Of a stretch of DNA of 64,000 nucleotides, positions 1 to 11,437 are shown piece after piece. Within the stretch, counting starts at the first letter, position 1. Every line of letters starts with the position of its first letter. The translations under genes were made by a program, and so were the position numbers. The notes under the pieces are model-generated. The model saw only the letters and a list, made by a program, of their open reading frames with translations, searched no databases and was not told the DNA's origin. Source of the DNA: Guillardia theta CCMP2712 (lineage: Eukaryota; Cryptophyceae; Pyrenomonadales; Geminigeraceae); the NCBI RefSeq assembly GCF_000315625.1, contig NW_005434641.1:105517-169516 (forward strand), written 5' to 3'.

Positions 1-606
1 TCCTTCTCCTTCCCTTGCCTCCTCCACCTCCATCTCCTCCTTCCTGCTCCGCGAGCATCCAAAACATGCTCGATTAGCGGCAATGTAATCTTGATATGTT
101 GCCTGAGATACTGGATCTCACATGATGCGATATGTGGTCTTGTCAGATCTGAGCGCGTTCACTTCCTTCTCATGGTCTTGTCATCCTCTCATGATCATCC
201 ATCCGCGTCTCTCCCTAACCTGTCCCTTGCTCTCCTCTCCTCACTGGCACCAGTTTGAATCCGGATCTCCCATGGCAGGGCCTCGATGCCTGTTCTATGA
301 TATCAAATGTGTCGACACGATGACGCATGTCTTTGAGCTATCAGCAAGAAATCAACCCTTGCTGGCGATCCCGCATAGTCACCAGTGAATCCACATTGAT
401 CTGTCTCAGATTCCGACACACTGCCAACGAGGAGAAACCATCTCCCTGCCTCTTTCACACCTTGCTCCTTCACATTCACATGTGCACGCGTCATGCACCT
501 TCTTTGTCCTGCGTGCCACCGCTGATACCTTGTGCGCTTCCTCGTGTTGTTCCTCTGCCACGTGGGCATCTCTCCTTGACAGCTCTTCTGACTTTGCCCT
601 CGCCAG
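1..606. other. Upstream region of the WD40 gene, no confident gene
   Basis: This stretch is pyrimidine-rich and holds only short overlapping frames without family resemblance. The first recognisable exon of the next gene begins at 607 directly after a CCTCGCCAG acceptor, so a short upstream exon carrying the start codon should lie here. I could not place it. Confidence 0.4.
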
Positions 607-2580
607 GTGGTTGTGGCTATAGTCTTGTGCGTTGTTGGATTCCTATGGCTGAAGTTCAGTCAAGGGAAGGAGAAACCACAGTCTGCTACGAGTGAGGAAA
701 CACGACAGAGCTCCAAGGACAAGGCAAAGAACAACAAGCAAGAAAAGCAAGAACCACCTGCTAAAACGATAGACAAGAAAGTGAAGAAGGAAGAAAAGCA
801 CAAGCAATGCATCTTCGAGGTCAAGGGCCACAAGGACGGTATGAACTGCTTCATGTTCAGCTCGACAGGCAAGCTTGCAGCGTCTACCGGCGACGACAGG
901 AGAGTCATCATCTGGGACGCAACAAAGGTACCTTTAGCGGGTAACTGTTGACTCGCACCTGACCTTGGGTGGTGGTTCCTCCCTTTCGATCAAAAGTTCC
1001 CACCGATCCAGCTTCAGGTGATTGCTCCCATGGCAAGCTTGTCTCCAATTTACGAGAATTTCGATACCAGAACGTCATTCCCGAGCTCGATCAACCTGTT
1101 TCTGTTGCCTTCAGGTGTGTGACAGGGCTGCCAGCTGACTGTTTCTCCCCTGATCCTTTCTTGTTCTGCAGCCCAGATGACATGTACTTTGCTGTGGCAT
1201 ACGCTACCAGCAAAGAGGTGCACTCAAGACACAGTCCGTAGTTGTAAGGCTGATTTTTCGATGCAGATCAAGATATTTGCTGTCAAGGGGGTCAAGGAAG
1301 GAGCCAAGGTGATTCACCAGATGGCATCTGCAGGAGTTCAAACTCAATGAGCTGTTCTTGTCAGGTCTCCATCAAGACCAACGTGGCAAAGTCCATCACG
1401 GAGATGCACTGGTCGTACAACGGGAAATTTCTGGCGATCTGCTCAACGGACGACAAGGTATACAAGGGAGTTGTAGCTTTCCGCCTCCATGACGATGAGG
1501 GCAGGAGAGCGTTAGACTGTTCAAGGCGTCCGGGGAGCCGCTGGGGGTGATCAACCCTGGGGCCTTAGTGGTCTATCACTGTGTCATCTCTCCGGGTTAG
1601 TTGGCTGTTGCTGTTCGTGTGATCCTAAGGAGGTGAAGCTTGTGGCTTGTCGCGCAGATTCAAGATTCGTCGCTGTGGCCTCGATGCAGTGCGATGTTAA
1701 GGTGATCAGCACCTCGCTGCCCTCCTGCTCTTACTGGTGGAACAACGATAGGTGTGGGAGGTCGGAGCCGACAAAGAAGGCTTCAGGTGTTTATGATCGG
1801 CTTGTTCCGCCATGACTTGCAATGATGTGATCGCTGGAAGGCTCTTCGGAAAGGTGATGGAGTTAACGGGGAGAAGCGGAGGAGGAGGGGCAACGGGTCA
1901 CTCGGCTGCGGTGCATGCTGTCGACTTTGGCGGGAGCTCTCCTGCTATACTGGTAGCCCCTGACAATCTCAGTGCTTGGAACTTGACCTGAGAGCAAGGT
2001 TTGCGAGTCAACAAGGGCAGCAACGGTCTCCAAGGACGGCAAGTGCAAGATCTGGAACATCGACGTTCGATACAAGTGAGCGAGGATGGTGGCTGAAACC
2101 TGCCTTACTCGCATGGCCTCAGGATGAAAGAGGACCCGAAATGCTTGCTCACGATTGATGCGATCGATAGCAAATCGGTACGTCTTCCTCTGAAGCTCCC
2201 CGCCCCTCACGCACATCGCAGATCGATCTTGTAGCGATCGCCCCTGGTAAGGACAGCCCGATAGTAGCAACATGGAGCAAGACTGCCGGCCTCTGCTTCT
2301 ACAAGCTCCCAACAGGAGAGCTTTTGTCCCAGGTCATGGCTCTGCGAGACATCTCTCCTGGTTTTGACTTGCAAAGCAGATTCACTTGGAGGAGACGGGG
2401 CAGGTATTCATTGCTGTTGGTATACATGACATGCATGGCCTTGACTCCAGTCAACAGGTCTTTCAGATGATCTGGAGTCCTGATTCCCTCACGGACAAAA
2501 CTGGCAAAGTTTACCAGCACGTCCTCTGTACAGTGTCCAAGGATGGAAGGACTCGGGCGTGGGTACCCAACAGCGACTAG
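607..2580 (+). CDS. TBL2-like WD40 protein with N-terminal membrane anchor
   Basis: A WD40 beta-propeller resembling transducin beta-like protein 2, an ER-anchored propeller in animals. The first visible exon encodes a hydrophobic segment (VVVAIVLCVVGFLWLKF), then a Lys/Glu-rich linker, then a first WD repeat (GHKDGMNCFMFSSTGKLA, ending in VIIWD). Later exons, joined in frame at GT-AG sites, give PDDMYFAVAY, MHWSYNGKFLAICSTDD, SPDSRFVAVASM, GHSAAVHAVDF, VSKDGKCKIW and a last SKDGRTRAWVPNSD before the stop. The TBL2-like order is propeller strands spread over many small exons with introns of about 60-150 nt. The start is missing: 607 is a GTG right behind an acceptor, so a 5' exon lies upstream. 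It could be another ER WD40 protein, but the anchor, basic linker and propeller order fit TBL2 best. Confidence 0.82.
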
Positions 2581-2590
2581 GAAGGATATT

Positions 2591-2657
2591 GCTACATGCT
2601 TTCAATTATCTCTTTCTAGTTTCTAAAAAGCTACACGCTTTCAATTTCTGTTTCTAG
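2591..2657. repeat. Imperfect direct repeat just after the TBL2-like stop codon
   Basis: Two copies of a sequence beginning GCTACAtGCTTTCAAT and ending TTTCTAG lie at 2591-2619 and 2630-2657, immediately after the stop. They would be in the 3' UTR. Confidence 0.75.
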
Positions 2658-2771
2658 AACACATTACATCCTCCGCCCTGTTTTGGACACTGACACCGGT
2701 CTGCCTCGGGAACGTCCCTCAGGACCTGTTCGACATGCATTCCTGAACTCAAAACATCAGAAGGGGACAAT

Positions 2772-2843
2772 GCGTCGAGCACAAGAGAGAAAATTTCAAG
2801 GAAACGGGCGTCGAGCACAAGAGAGAAAATTTCAAGGAAACGG
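2772..2843. repeat. Perfect two-copy 36-bp tandem repeat
   Basis: A 36-bp unit starting GCGTCGAGCACAAGAGAG occurs at 2772-2807 and again at 2808-2843 with at most terminal differences. It lies between two plus-strand genes and looks like a recent tandem duplication. Confidence 0.9.
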
Positions 2844-4164
2844 TCGTGTATCGGCATGAAAACATTGTCGTGGAGCAGGGATAAGGCGGAAGGGAGTGTA
2901 GGAGAAAAGAGCATATGAATGCACAACAAGGTAACAGAGGTTTGGTTTGTCGATCGCCTCACCGCATCCTGCCCACGAGGGCTTCTTGCAAGTAGAGCAG
3001 GTAACACGACGGCACATAGCTACAGAGCTGTGTTGCAACCAACTTAAGGGGCGAGTAGTGGAGGAGGGGACGAAAGGGGAGGGGGCGGGTGGAGGAGGAA
3101 GTGGAAGGGGTATTCCAGCAGTCGCAGGGGCTGTAGGCACTTTGAAGTAGGGTGGGGGTACTTGAGTACCCGTTACTTTCCCAATGACAATACGGGTACT
3201 GAAGTCGTGTCAGACCCTGAAGTAGGAAGGTAGTGGTCAGCAATCTCATCTGACAAGGCACCCCTACCCCCTGATTATCCGAAAGAGGACCCCCTTATGG
3301 ATGCCAAAGTACCCACAGGAACCGCCCCACCCCCACCCCCAATGAAAGCCTCCAGAACCTGCTCCCTATGGGAGAAATTTGTAGTAGACCCCTGGGTCGT
3401 AGCGACGGGAGGGTGTGTAGAGTACCCACTGAATCGTGGTTATTTTCTCCTAGCCATGGGGGGTGGGGGTACATTTCAGTAATATGTCGTTGGGGAACAC
3501 GAGTAGGCAACACCATGGCATCCAACCACCAGTCTTAAAACGTTTTACTTTAAAAATTTCCACGTGCAATAGAACTCCTAAAATGTTTTTGGAGTTATAA
3601 AATGGTATCTCAAGATGCGGATCGACAACCATCCAGCTACATATTTTTTAAGGCTCGAAAGTATTGAATATATAAAACGTTATTTAATCGAGATCCGACA
3701 GATCGAAATTGTCATAGGACCGATTCAGTACTGCAACTAACTTCTTGTTATAAAGTGTGAGAACCGATTGAAATTTTGGTTTGAAAGCTTGAAATTGTTT
3801 TATCTAATTTCAAAAATGAGTTGCTTACGGTTTGATTCTATAAACACTTAAAACCTTGTTAAAATAGGTTTAAAATGCACTTGTAAACTGTTCCCCGTCG
3901 ATGGAGGAAGGGCTTTTGGTCAAGCGAAGGAAGGGAGTGCAGCTTTCTGCGGCAATGGAAACCTTGAGAGCCAGCACGAGGAAACGTGAAACGGTCTGAA
4001 CCCTGTTACTGCCGTCTTCAAGCCTACGATCATCATGGTGGATGCTTAAGCTCGCCCGCATTGCATAACGATTTGAAGATCTCATGCATACTTGCAGTCG
4101 TTCAAGCAACAACACGTCAGACACGAGACTAAGCATCCAAGTATCTCATTGTAATCTATAGTTT
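2844..4164. other. Intergenic DNA with AGTACCC/GGGTGGGG low-complexity patch and AT-rich tail
   Basis: No coding signal. Positions 3050-3480 are rich in GGGTGGGGGTAC, AGTACCC and CCACCCCC motifs, like the patch at 60950-61640. Positions 3490-3890 are AT-rich without a gene. Confidence 0.6.
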
Positions 4165-7150
4165 GTGTTGCATTCCACTGCAAGCTATTTCAACTCTGGG
4201 TATTTGATTGACATGTTCTTCTCGCGAATTGCAAGCATGCGCTGCGTTCTATCATGGCTCTTCTTATGGCTGTCCGTTATAAGTGCAATCCAAACAAATT
4301 CCATGGGATCAAAACCTAGCAGGCAACATAATTCAAGTCCATCAGAAGTGAATCGTGCCCTATGCAGCATTTTTCCATCTTCCAGCAGAAACCCTGTCGA
4401 AAGGATATGGCGTAGTTCGTTAACAAACATGTGTGTCTCGCCAAGCAAGTTTATTTGCAGATGTTTGAACCTAAATATGTTCCTCTCCTGCTTTTTCTCA
4501 CGCGCATCGGTGACCGAGAGCAAGCTGGAGGATGAACCGGATCCAGCGCCATACACGATCATCCAGAGTGCCATCGACCCCATCACCAAGACGCGGATGG
4601 TGTTCTCCATGCTGTCTCAGATCGCCTCCGAGAGCGAAGATCTAGACAAGGCAAACTTCATTGAAATCAGGGCTATCGATTCTGGTGGAGCTCAGCTCCC
4701 CAAGAAGTTCCACCACGACGACGTCGTCTCCCTCGTGAAGCAGCTCTACGTGGACAAGCAGCACTTGCACAGAGGCACGCTGGAGAATATCCTCAACCTC
4801 GTCAAGCCCATCCTTGCAGACGAGCCCAACATCGTGAAGATTCCTCCCATGCAACGGGTGACGGTCGTTGGCGACCTTCATGGGAGTCTAGCGGATCTGT
4901 CGCGAATCTTCGAGCTGGTGGGATGGCCCGGTCCAGGAAACACATTCGTCTTCAATGGGGACTTTGTAGATAGAGGAGACCGCGGGGTTGAGATCATTGC
5001 TGCATTGTTTGCGCTAAAGGTTGTGCACCCGAAGAATATCATTCTGAATCGTGGAAATCATGAAGATACGAAGATCTGCAAGCTATACGGTTTTTTCGAC
5101 GAGATTGTTTGTAAATATGGATGTCGAGCACTGTATGAGAAGGTTTGCGATGTGTTTACGTATTTGCCCCTGGGGTGTGTCATTGGAAACGAGGCTTTTG
5201 TTGTGCATGCTGGCGTGCCCAGGTGACCATCTCACATTAGGAGCCCAGTTATGTAAGTGACGTGAAATGAGCAGAACCATGGTCAACATCGATCAAATCA
5301 ACTGTATCCCAAGGAGAAAGTTGAAGACGACCGTGAGGTCAGATGTGATTTAACAACATGATATGATTCTGAATCGAGATGCGCAGTGCTGCGTGGGAAG
5401 AGTCTCATCCTCCCGGCTGCAACTTGTGGGCCCAGATGCCGAAATGGCTAACGATCGCCGAGGTACTGGATTGCAAGCAAACACGTCATCTTGTTGAAAC
5501 GCTGGCAGGATCTACTTTGGTCTGACCCTGTTGATCCTTCGATTGACCAGACTGCAAAGGATTTTGAAGCCACACCGAACTACTTCCGGGGAGCAGGAAT
5601 CAGGTATGATATATTCACGACTGTGCTTCCCTGCGCTGTTCTTTTTAGAACAATCTTGCATCTACAAGCAGGCTGTGCTGAATGACACAATAATATATGA
5701 GGGTTGTCTCTGATGAAAGTTGCAGATATGGGCCCGGTGTTGTTCGGGAGTTCCTGAAAAAGAACAAGTTGAAAACTTTGGTCAGAAGCCACCAGTGTGT
5801 TGGCAAGGGCTGGGATGAGATCCACTGCGGTGATTATCGAATTTCTGTCTTTTCCTGTAAGTCTGATTCTTTTCAGGTCAAGACGTCTCTATCTGGACTG
5901 TTTTCAGTGCGTCCAACTACGACGGAGTGGGAAACACAGCATCTGTGCTGGTAAATCTTGTGCCTTGCCTTTCATGCAGTGAGAGAAAGTCCACAGGTTT
6001 TCAATGGAGACGGCAAGGGAGTCCCAAGGTTGAACCTGCAATACTTTCAATCTTATGCATGACGGCTCGGTCAGGGTGGTCACTTTCTCGGCTGCAAACT
6101 CAGTGATTCGCTGCTTGGGATTCAAGAGCAGGTCTACTTGAACGATGGTCAAGTTAGCGGTCTGATGGAATTTCCTCAGGCAAAAGCTTGTAGACTTGAT
6201 CTGTATGAACAAAGAAGCTCTGCGGAGAGAACTGCTCTCGGTTGCAAAGAAGAGAAAGGACATCAGGGAAGGAGAATGGAGCCAAGTCCTACGGTCCGGC
6301 TCTCCTCCACCGCCGACCGGTTCTCACCGTTATGCGCAGGAGAGTCTTGAAGCTCAACATCGACTTGCGGCATCTGCGAGGGGTACGAGAGCGCAACCTT
6401 GTTTGAGGGAGACCCCGATCTGATGCCTTGAATCCAGGAGCTCGTTGGAGTCCCCAGTGATGGCAGCAAAATGGTCAACGTCGAGAGCTTCCTGGAGCGT
6501 TACAAGATGCAAGTGATCCTCCCTGACGGGATCTGCTTCTCACTGCCAGAGGAGGACGCGTTGGCGCAAGTAGCCTAGTCCATGAGCTGGTGACCGAAAG
6601 GACTGACGGCCTGCAGTACCTTCTGCCGAAGGCCCACGAGGTCGCAAGCGTGTTCTACCTCCTCGACAAAAATCTTGACGGGTGAAGAGACGAATAGCTG
6701 CCGGCACAGGCCTGCGGAACCCTTGACGTGCGCGCAGCAAACTGACGCTGGAGGAGGCGAACGCGGGACTGCAACTTGCAAAGAAGAAGCTCGCAAGCTC
6801 ATACATGGTGAGAAGCTCAGTGGATCATATACCCCCACCTTGATCTCCCTCCCTTAGCTCATCCTCCTCATGTATCTCTCCCTCCTCCCTTGCTCCTTCA
6901 TCGGCTCCACACTGCCATCCTCGTCGATTCCTTCCACCCTGACAGTGTATGAAGTGGCAAGGGAACTTCGAGATGAACGCGCACGAAATCTTCGAGAGCT
7001 GCTTTGCTGCAGGTTCAGGTATCACTGCAGCCTGCGACAGTTGTCAAGGTTGCCTGACTCGCCTCCCTCGCAGCATTCTTGGAGGTCGTGCAGTTCTGTC
7101 GCGGATGGTGCCAAGTCTTTCTCCAGCCTGACCTCAACTACCAGTTGTAA
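4165..7150 (+). CDS. PPEF-like serine/threonine phosphatase with C-terminal EF-hand region
   Basis: A PPP-family metallophosphatase. The first exon carries the metal-binding motifs GDLHG, GDFVDRG and RGNHE, then VVHAGVP. After introns come LWSDPVDP, RYGPGVVREFL, LVRSHQC and VFSASNYDGVGNTA, which match the second half of the PPEF catalytic core (RSHE, SASNYYE). Later exons (about 6190-7150) are helical and EF-hand-like, including ELVGVPSDGSKMVNVESF, FYLLDKNLDG and FEMNAHEIFE, as expected of the calcium-binding tail of PPEF/rdgC enzymes. The stop is TAA at 7148-7150. The open frame starts at 4165, but an internal start at 4303 encodes MGSKPS, a possible N-myristoylation signal, and may be the real one. 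Cofactor and substrates cannot be read from the sequence. PP5-type enzymes are the alternative, but no TPR repeats are seen. Confidence 0.85.
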
Positions 7151-7887
7151 CCTACGTCTTGTTCGCCCTGTTTGACTAGAGTCTTATATTGTTTCTACAA
7201 CCGCAAGTTCTTATGTAAATCTTTATAAGGTGGAAGCCTTCCAAACTTTTGTCCTGCCCCGCTAACATGAATATGAAGGCACATACTTGCTGCTGTCATA
7301 GTTGGTTTTCGTTCCTTCCTTCCTTTCCCGTCGCCATGCTCTCCTTTCCGTGTGCTTCCCTTCTCCACGCCCTCCCCTCTTCTCCTGCCCCGTTCATGTC
7401 CATCCCATCGCTTCCTCTCCCGTTCTGTCCTCGCATGTCAGATTCGTACCTCGCATGTCTACCATAGATCAATCGCATCTCCTCTCAACCGTGTCCTCGT
7501 CTCATGCTGCCCTTCCATCCCTCCTCCCCTCAGCTCTTCTCCCGCATGCGTTCTCTCCCCCGCATACATGTTGTTTCTCCCTCCCTCTCTTCTCTTCCCT
7601 CCCTCCCAGCCGCCCTGTTGCTCCTTTCCCTCGCCATTCGAAGTTTGTGGCTTTCAAAAGATACGGTCTGCCAGCTGCGCGGCTCACGAATTTCCGGACT
7701 TGCACCAAAATGGTAGGGATTGGGCGCATCAACCTCCCCGTCATGCTGGCCTGCGTCGTGGCGACAGGAGGGCGAGGTGAGGGGGGGAACAGATGATAAC
7801 GCATAAAGATGGATGTCGGCGGCGGGGGAGGGGGGGGGAAGCAAGAGGGAGGAGAAAGACGTGTAAAGGTTTTCTCCTCTGAACTGT
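7151..7887. other. Pyrimidine-rich intergenic region
   Basis: Strongly CT-biased plus strand (7300-7620) with open frames in several phases that only reflect base composition. No gene is supported. Confidence 0.6.
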
Positions 7888-10311
7888 TTGCAATGTGCTG
7901 TAGATGTCAGTGAAAACTTTGATCTTGTGAAATCTTCAAGGTCTGCCCCCACAATCTTGCTGATACAACAGATACCAACTCATGTCATCCGGTTCTATGG
8001 AGGGGCATGCAGTCCAAGAATGACAAATTTGCGGGGAGGTGCGTTCATTTCCTTGCATTCTGATTTCCTTGCCTTCTGGACTTTCTATCCATTCAATTTC
8101 CCTCTCTTTCTGGCCTGGTTGCCTCTCACTGCGCCCCTCCCTCCTTCTATTCCTCTCCTTCCCTCCTATCCGACATTTTCTTTGCTCTTCTCATTCATTG
8201 ATGACTTTCCCCCTGCTCGTTCAGGCCTTGGAGACGATTTTAGCCTTGGTGATGATGATACCATGGAAGAAGTGGGGCACAAGATGGAGGAGGAGGAGGA
8301 GGAGGAAAGGAGAAGAGACTACATTCTGGGTGACCTTGATTTCGACGTGGTAGACTGTACTTTCGATCGCATCGGGGACAGGAACGGGGTCTGTGCTTGC
8401 CTTGACCTTGAAGAAAGAATCGCCAAGACTGTTGAGCAGGTCTTCTACTACCTGGGATCTAAGGACTCGGCGACGTCTAAGGATATTGACACCATCATCA
8501 ACCGGGCGTCGGCGTCGATCAAGGGAAGATATGTCAACCCTGCCCGCAAGGTGACGTCATGGCATGCTGTGCTCTTGTGGTGGAGGATGAGACTGGGGCA
8601 GGGGCGCGTGAAAGTCAAGACAGGGCCCCACCTGTGCCTGAGCTGTAGGCGCTTTGAAGGGCACATGTCACAACCAGAGGATGTAGCTACAGAGATGAGA
8701 TGGTCCAGCTGAGCTGAGAAATGCTCACAGGTGCTGGATCGAGTGATAGTTGGCGATCAATTCTCTTTTCCTGATGGTCGTCGAGACGAAGTTTCCTTCA
8801 GTCGTTGATCCTTCGTTGTCAGGATGGTTTGCTATCGATCTTGGAAATCACACGATGCTCCGGCCGAGTCACTATGTGATGAGGAACGGAGGGTCAAGGG
8901 TGGACGTCATAACAGGATGGGTGAACTTGTCCGTGCTGTACGTGAAGACGGTGGGTTCAACGCACGTGGACAGGTGTTGGAGGCCGCGACGTGGGTGAAG
9001 GGGAAATGGTGGAGAGAAGGAGATTGGACGGTGAGGAGCTATTTCTTACAGTGTAGAGGGGTAAGAAATTTTCAGATCATCGACAAGCATGTCAACGACA
9101 CTAGCTTCTATGATCTGATCGACGACGGGTCATCTCCTGGGTCAACGGCTGCTCGTTAAGGCACTTCGTTTGGCTGACTCGCCCTCGCAGTTTCTACAAC
9201 TTCACCAAGATGCCGATGAAGTGGAACAACCGGATAAAGCAATACGAGCCTGCTATTCACCCGCAGCTGTTATCTTCCCCTTGTATGCGCCTTGTCCTCT
9301 TACTCCGTCTCCCAGTCAATTCACTTGGTCGCCGACCCCCATCGGTGAGATGCCGCATCACACCTTGAGCTTCCCCCTGGAGTGCAAGAGGTCGTACAGG
9401 TTGCAGCACGCGAAGGAGCAGGGAGAAGGGGCTAAGGAAAACTTCCGCAGGTTCTTCAGGCTGCGGCAGCTCACCCATGCACGGCATACGCATCATGGGG
9501 GTACGTCGGAGGTGCTGAACAAGATGTACATCCAGGTGCTGGACCGTTGGTCATGATGGCGTGGGAGTTTAGATGCTCTTGCAGGGCTTCGAGCTCTATG
9601 GCCGTCTCAAGGTGGGCGTTCTGCAGAAGACCATGCCGCCCTTCGTCCCTCACGAGAGGTACTGTGACACTCGAGAGCTGTGTTGGGGCTGTTCAGTGCG
9701 ATGGACCCGGAACAGACTCTGTTTGCGAGCAGGCTGGTTCCGTGCTTGCACAAAGATCCCTGTCTCAGCTTTCAAAGCTGATCGGTGCTGACTCTCTTGA
9801 TTAGGGGACAGTGGGTGTTCGGTCCGAGCCCCGACAAGAGCACGTGGCCCGACAAATACGAGCCACGGTGAGATAGGCGAACGGAAGTGAAGAGATATGG
9901 GGAGGAGGAGACGACAGTCCAAGGGACGGAGGAGGTTGACAAGGTGAGCAGGTACATCTGGCGGTGGCATAGAGGAGAGAAAGACTTTCTACCCGGAGAT
10001 CGGGCAGCTAAGGTGAAGCGCTATGTTTGCTCTGCCGAGAGATGACTGTGCCTGATGTGCAGACGTACTACAACAATTTCGTGGAGGCAAGTTGCCGCTT
10101 CTTTGCTTCCCAATGTTGCCTGCTCTGACTAGGAATGCAGACCCTCCAGCGCCACCTGTCAGGCAAGGTTTCTGACGAGTCTTCCGAGTCGTCATGGTCG
10201 AAAGAAGACACCTCGGAGTACCTGGCAGAGCTGCAGAAGAGCTACAGAGAACAGACAGGGCACAACTTCACGGCAAAGAGGAGACCATCTAGCTTGCCAT
10301 CTATTACATAA
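7888..10311 (+). CDS. Protein with HECTD1/Sad1-UNC-type galactose-binding-like module
   Basis: A multi-exon gene whose central part resembles the beta-sandwich module found in HECTD1 and related discoidin or Sad1/UNC-like proteins. Matching pieces, in order, are VFYYLGSKDSAT, KGRYVNPARK, WFAIDLGNHTMLRPSHYVMR, KHVNDTSFYDLIDD, FFRLRQL and GFELYGRL; the pattern WFAIDLG, then THYxLRH, then GFELYG is typical. An acidic stretch (MEEEEEEERRR) precedes it. The tail (TYYNNF, LQRHLSGKVSDESSESSWSKED) is unrecognised. The CT-rich stretch 8040-8222 is probably an intron although it stays open. The stop is TAA at 10309-10311. No HECT, BTB or kinase domain was found, so it is probably a binding protein rather than a ligase. 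The start at 7888 is tentative. Confidence 0.68.
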
Positions 10312-10313
10312 TA

Positions 10314-10520
10314 ATCACATGACAACTATCACATGACAACTATCACATGACAACCATCACATGACAACCATCACATGACAACTATCACACGACAGCTATC
10401 AAATGAAAGCTATCAAATGACAACTTTCAGATAACAACTATCACATGACAACTATCACCTGACAATTATCAAATGACATTTATCACACGACATCTATCAC
10501 ATGACAACTATCACATCATG
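10314..10520. repeat. 14-bp minisatellite, about 14.7 copies
   Basis: Consensus ATCACATGACAACT, repeated in register from 10314 to 10509 with a partial copy to 10520. Variants replace CATG by CACG, AATG or CCTG. It begins two bases after the stop codon of the preceding gene, so it would lie in its 3' UTR. The unit is not a multiple of three. Confidence 0.95.
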
Positions 10521-10816
10521 TATTATGGCAGTTGGTTTGCGCTTCAGAGTCGACACCCATCAGACGCTTCCAGGTGGTGGAGGAGGGCCACCGTTGACCT
10601 TCACCCCCTCGGCATTGCGGGGTTCAGCCCTGTACCATGAGACAGTCACACAAAGGCGTTTGAAGGCATGTAGTCTCAACTTTAGATGAGTCCATCTCCA
10701 AGTTCTCCTCGACTGCTCCTACCCCTTTCTCCCTATCCTCTCTCCTTTTCTTTCCCCTCCCCTCCCTCTTGTCTTCCGTATCTCCTCCCTCCCCTCCCTC
10801 ATCCCCTCCTACATCA

Positions 10817-11010
10817 CCAGGTGTTGATGGTGTTAGTGAAGAGCCTCCACTCGTAAATGCTGCAGTCCTGCTCGCCGCACCTGTGACAGAATGAGCACAG
10901 GACAAGTGTCGGCATGCAGGAGGAACCAGGTTGACTTTGCGCTTTCCATAAGCTCCACATACTGCCTCACAACCGCGAACGTCATGCTGTGACAACAAGC
11001 GTCAGTTTCA
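10817..11010 (-). CDS. Possible short minus-strand gene or exon, unknown
   Basis: On the minus strand a TTGTTGTCACAG acceptor precedes an open frame reading MTFAVVRQYVELMESAKSTW. In a second frame the same segment reads CSFCHRCGEQDC followed by SIYEWRLFTNTINTW and a stop. The cysteine spacing in the second frame looks like a small zinc-ribbon. Both frames look better than chance and a short intron or frameshift may join them. No family was recognised and the extent is uncertain. Confidence 0.3.
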
Positions 11011-11050
11011 CTTCGGCAGCAAGAGACAAGACGGAAAGGGCCAGGTGACA

Positions 11051-11228
11051 CTATGATGATGGCGATTCCTAGTCCCTAGACGATTCGAACCTCGTTCCCA
11101 CTATCGAACTTCATCATTCTAGCTTCACCACTTGGCATCTTTCTCCTGCAGATTTTATGCATTCTTCATTGTGGAGCGACTCGCTTGCTCTCAACTTCTC
11201 CTTCCCATCATCTTTCCTTTCGTCTCTG

Positions 11229-11278
<50 letters not shown>

Positions 11279-11437
11279 CTTCCCCTTCCCTTGCATGGTC
11301 AGGCAAGAACTCGCTGGGGGGCGAATCTTTTTCGGGCAGAGGAGCCTATACCTCATAGCCCAATCTTCCTGCCCCTCATACAGTCAGTCATACAGCAGAG
11401 CTCATACAGACCGTCATACAGAGCTCATACCTCTTAC
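11051..11437. repeat. Intergenic region with (CCTCGT)n array
   Basis: A hexanucleotide array of about eight CCTCGT units occupies roughly 11229-11279 upstream of the next gene. The surrounding sequence shows no convincing gene. A short CATACAG repeat follows near 11380-11430. Confidence 0.7.

Noticed and set aside
7302-7796. Long overlapping Ser/Pro/Leu-rich frames
   Set aside because: The region is a pyrimidine-rich tract open in several frames; no conserved motif or intron signals.
11070-11110. GATTCGAACC-like sequence resembling a tRNA T-loop on the minus strand
   Set aside because: The flanking bases do not form a T-stem and no acceptor, D or anticodon arms can be drawn.
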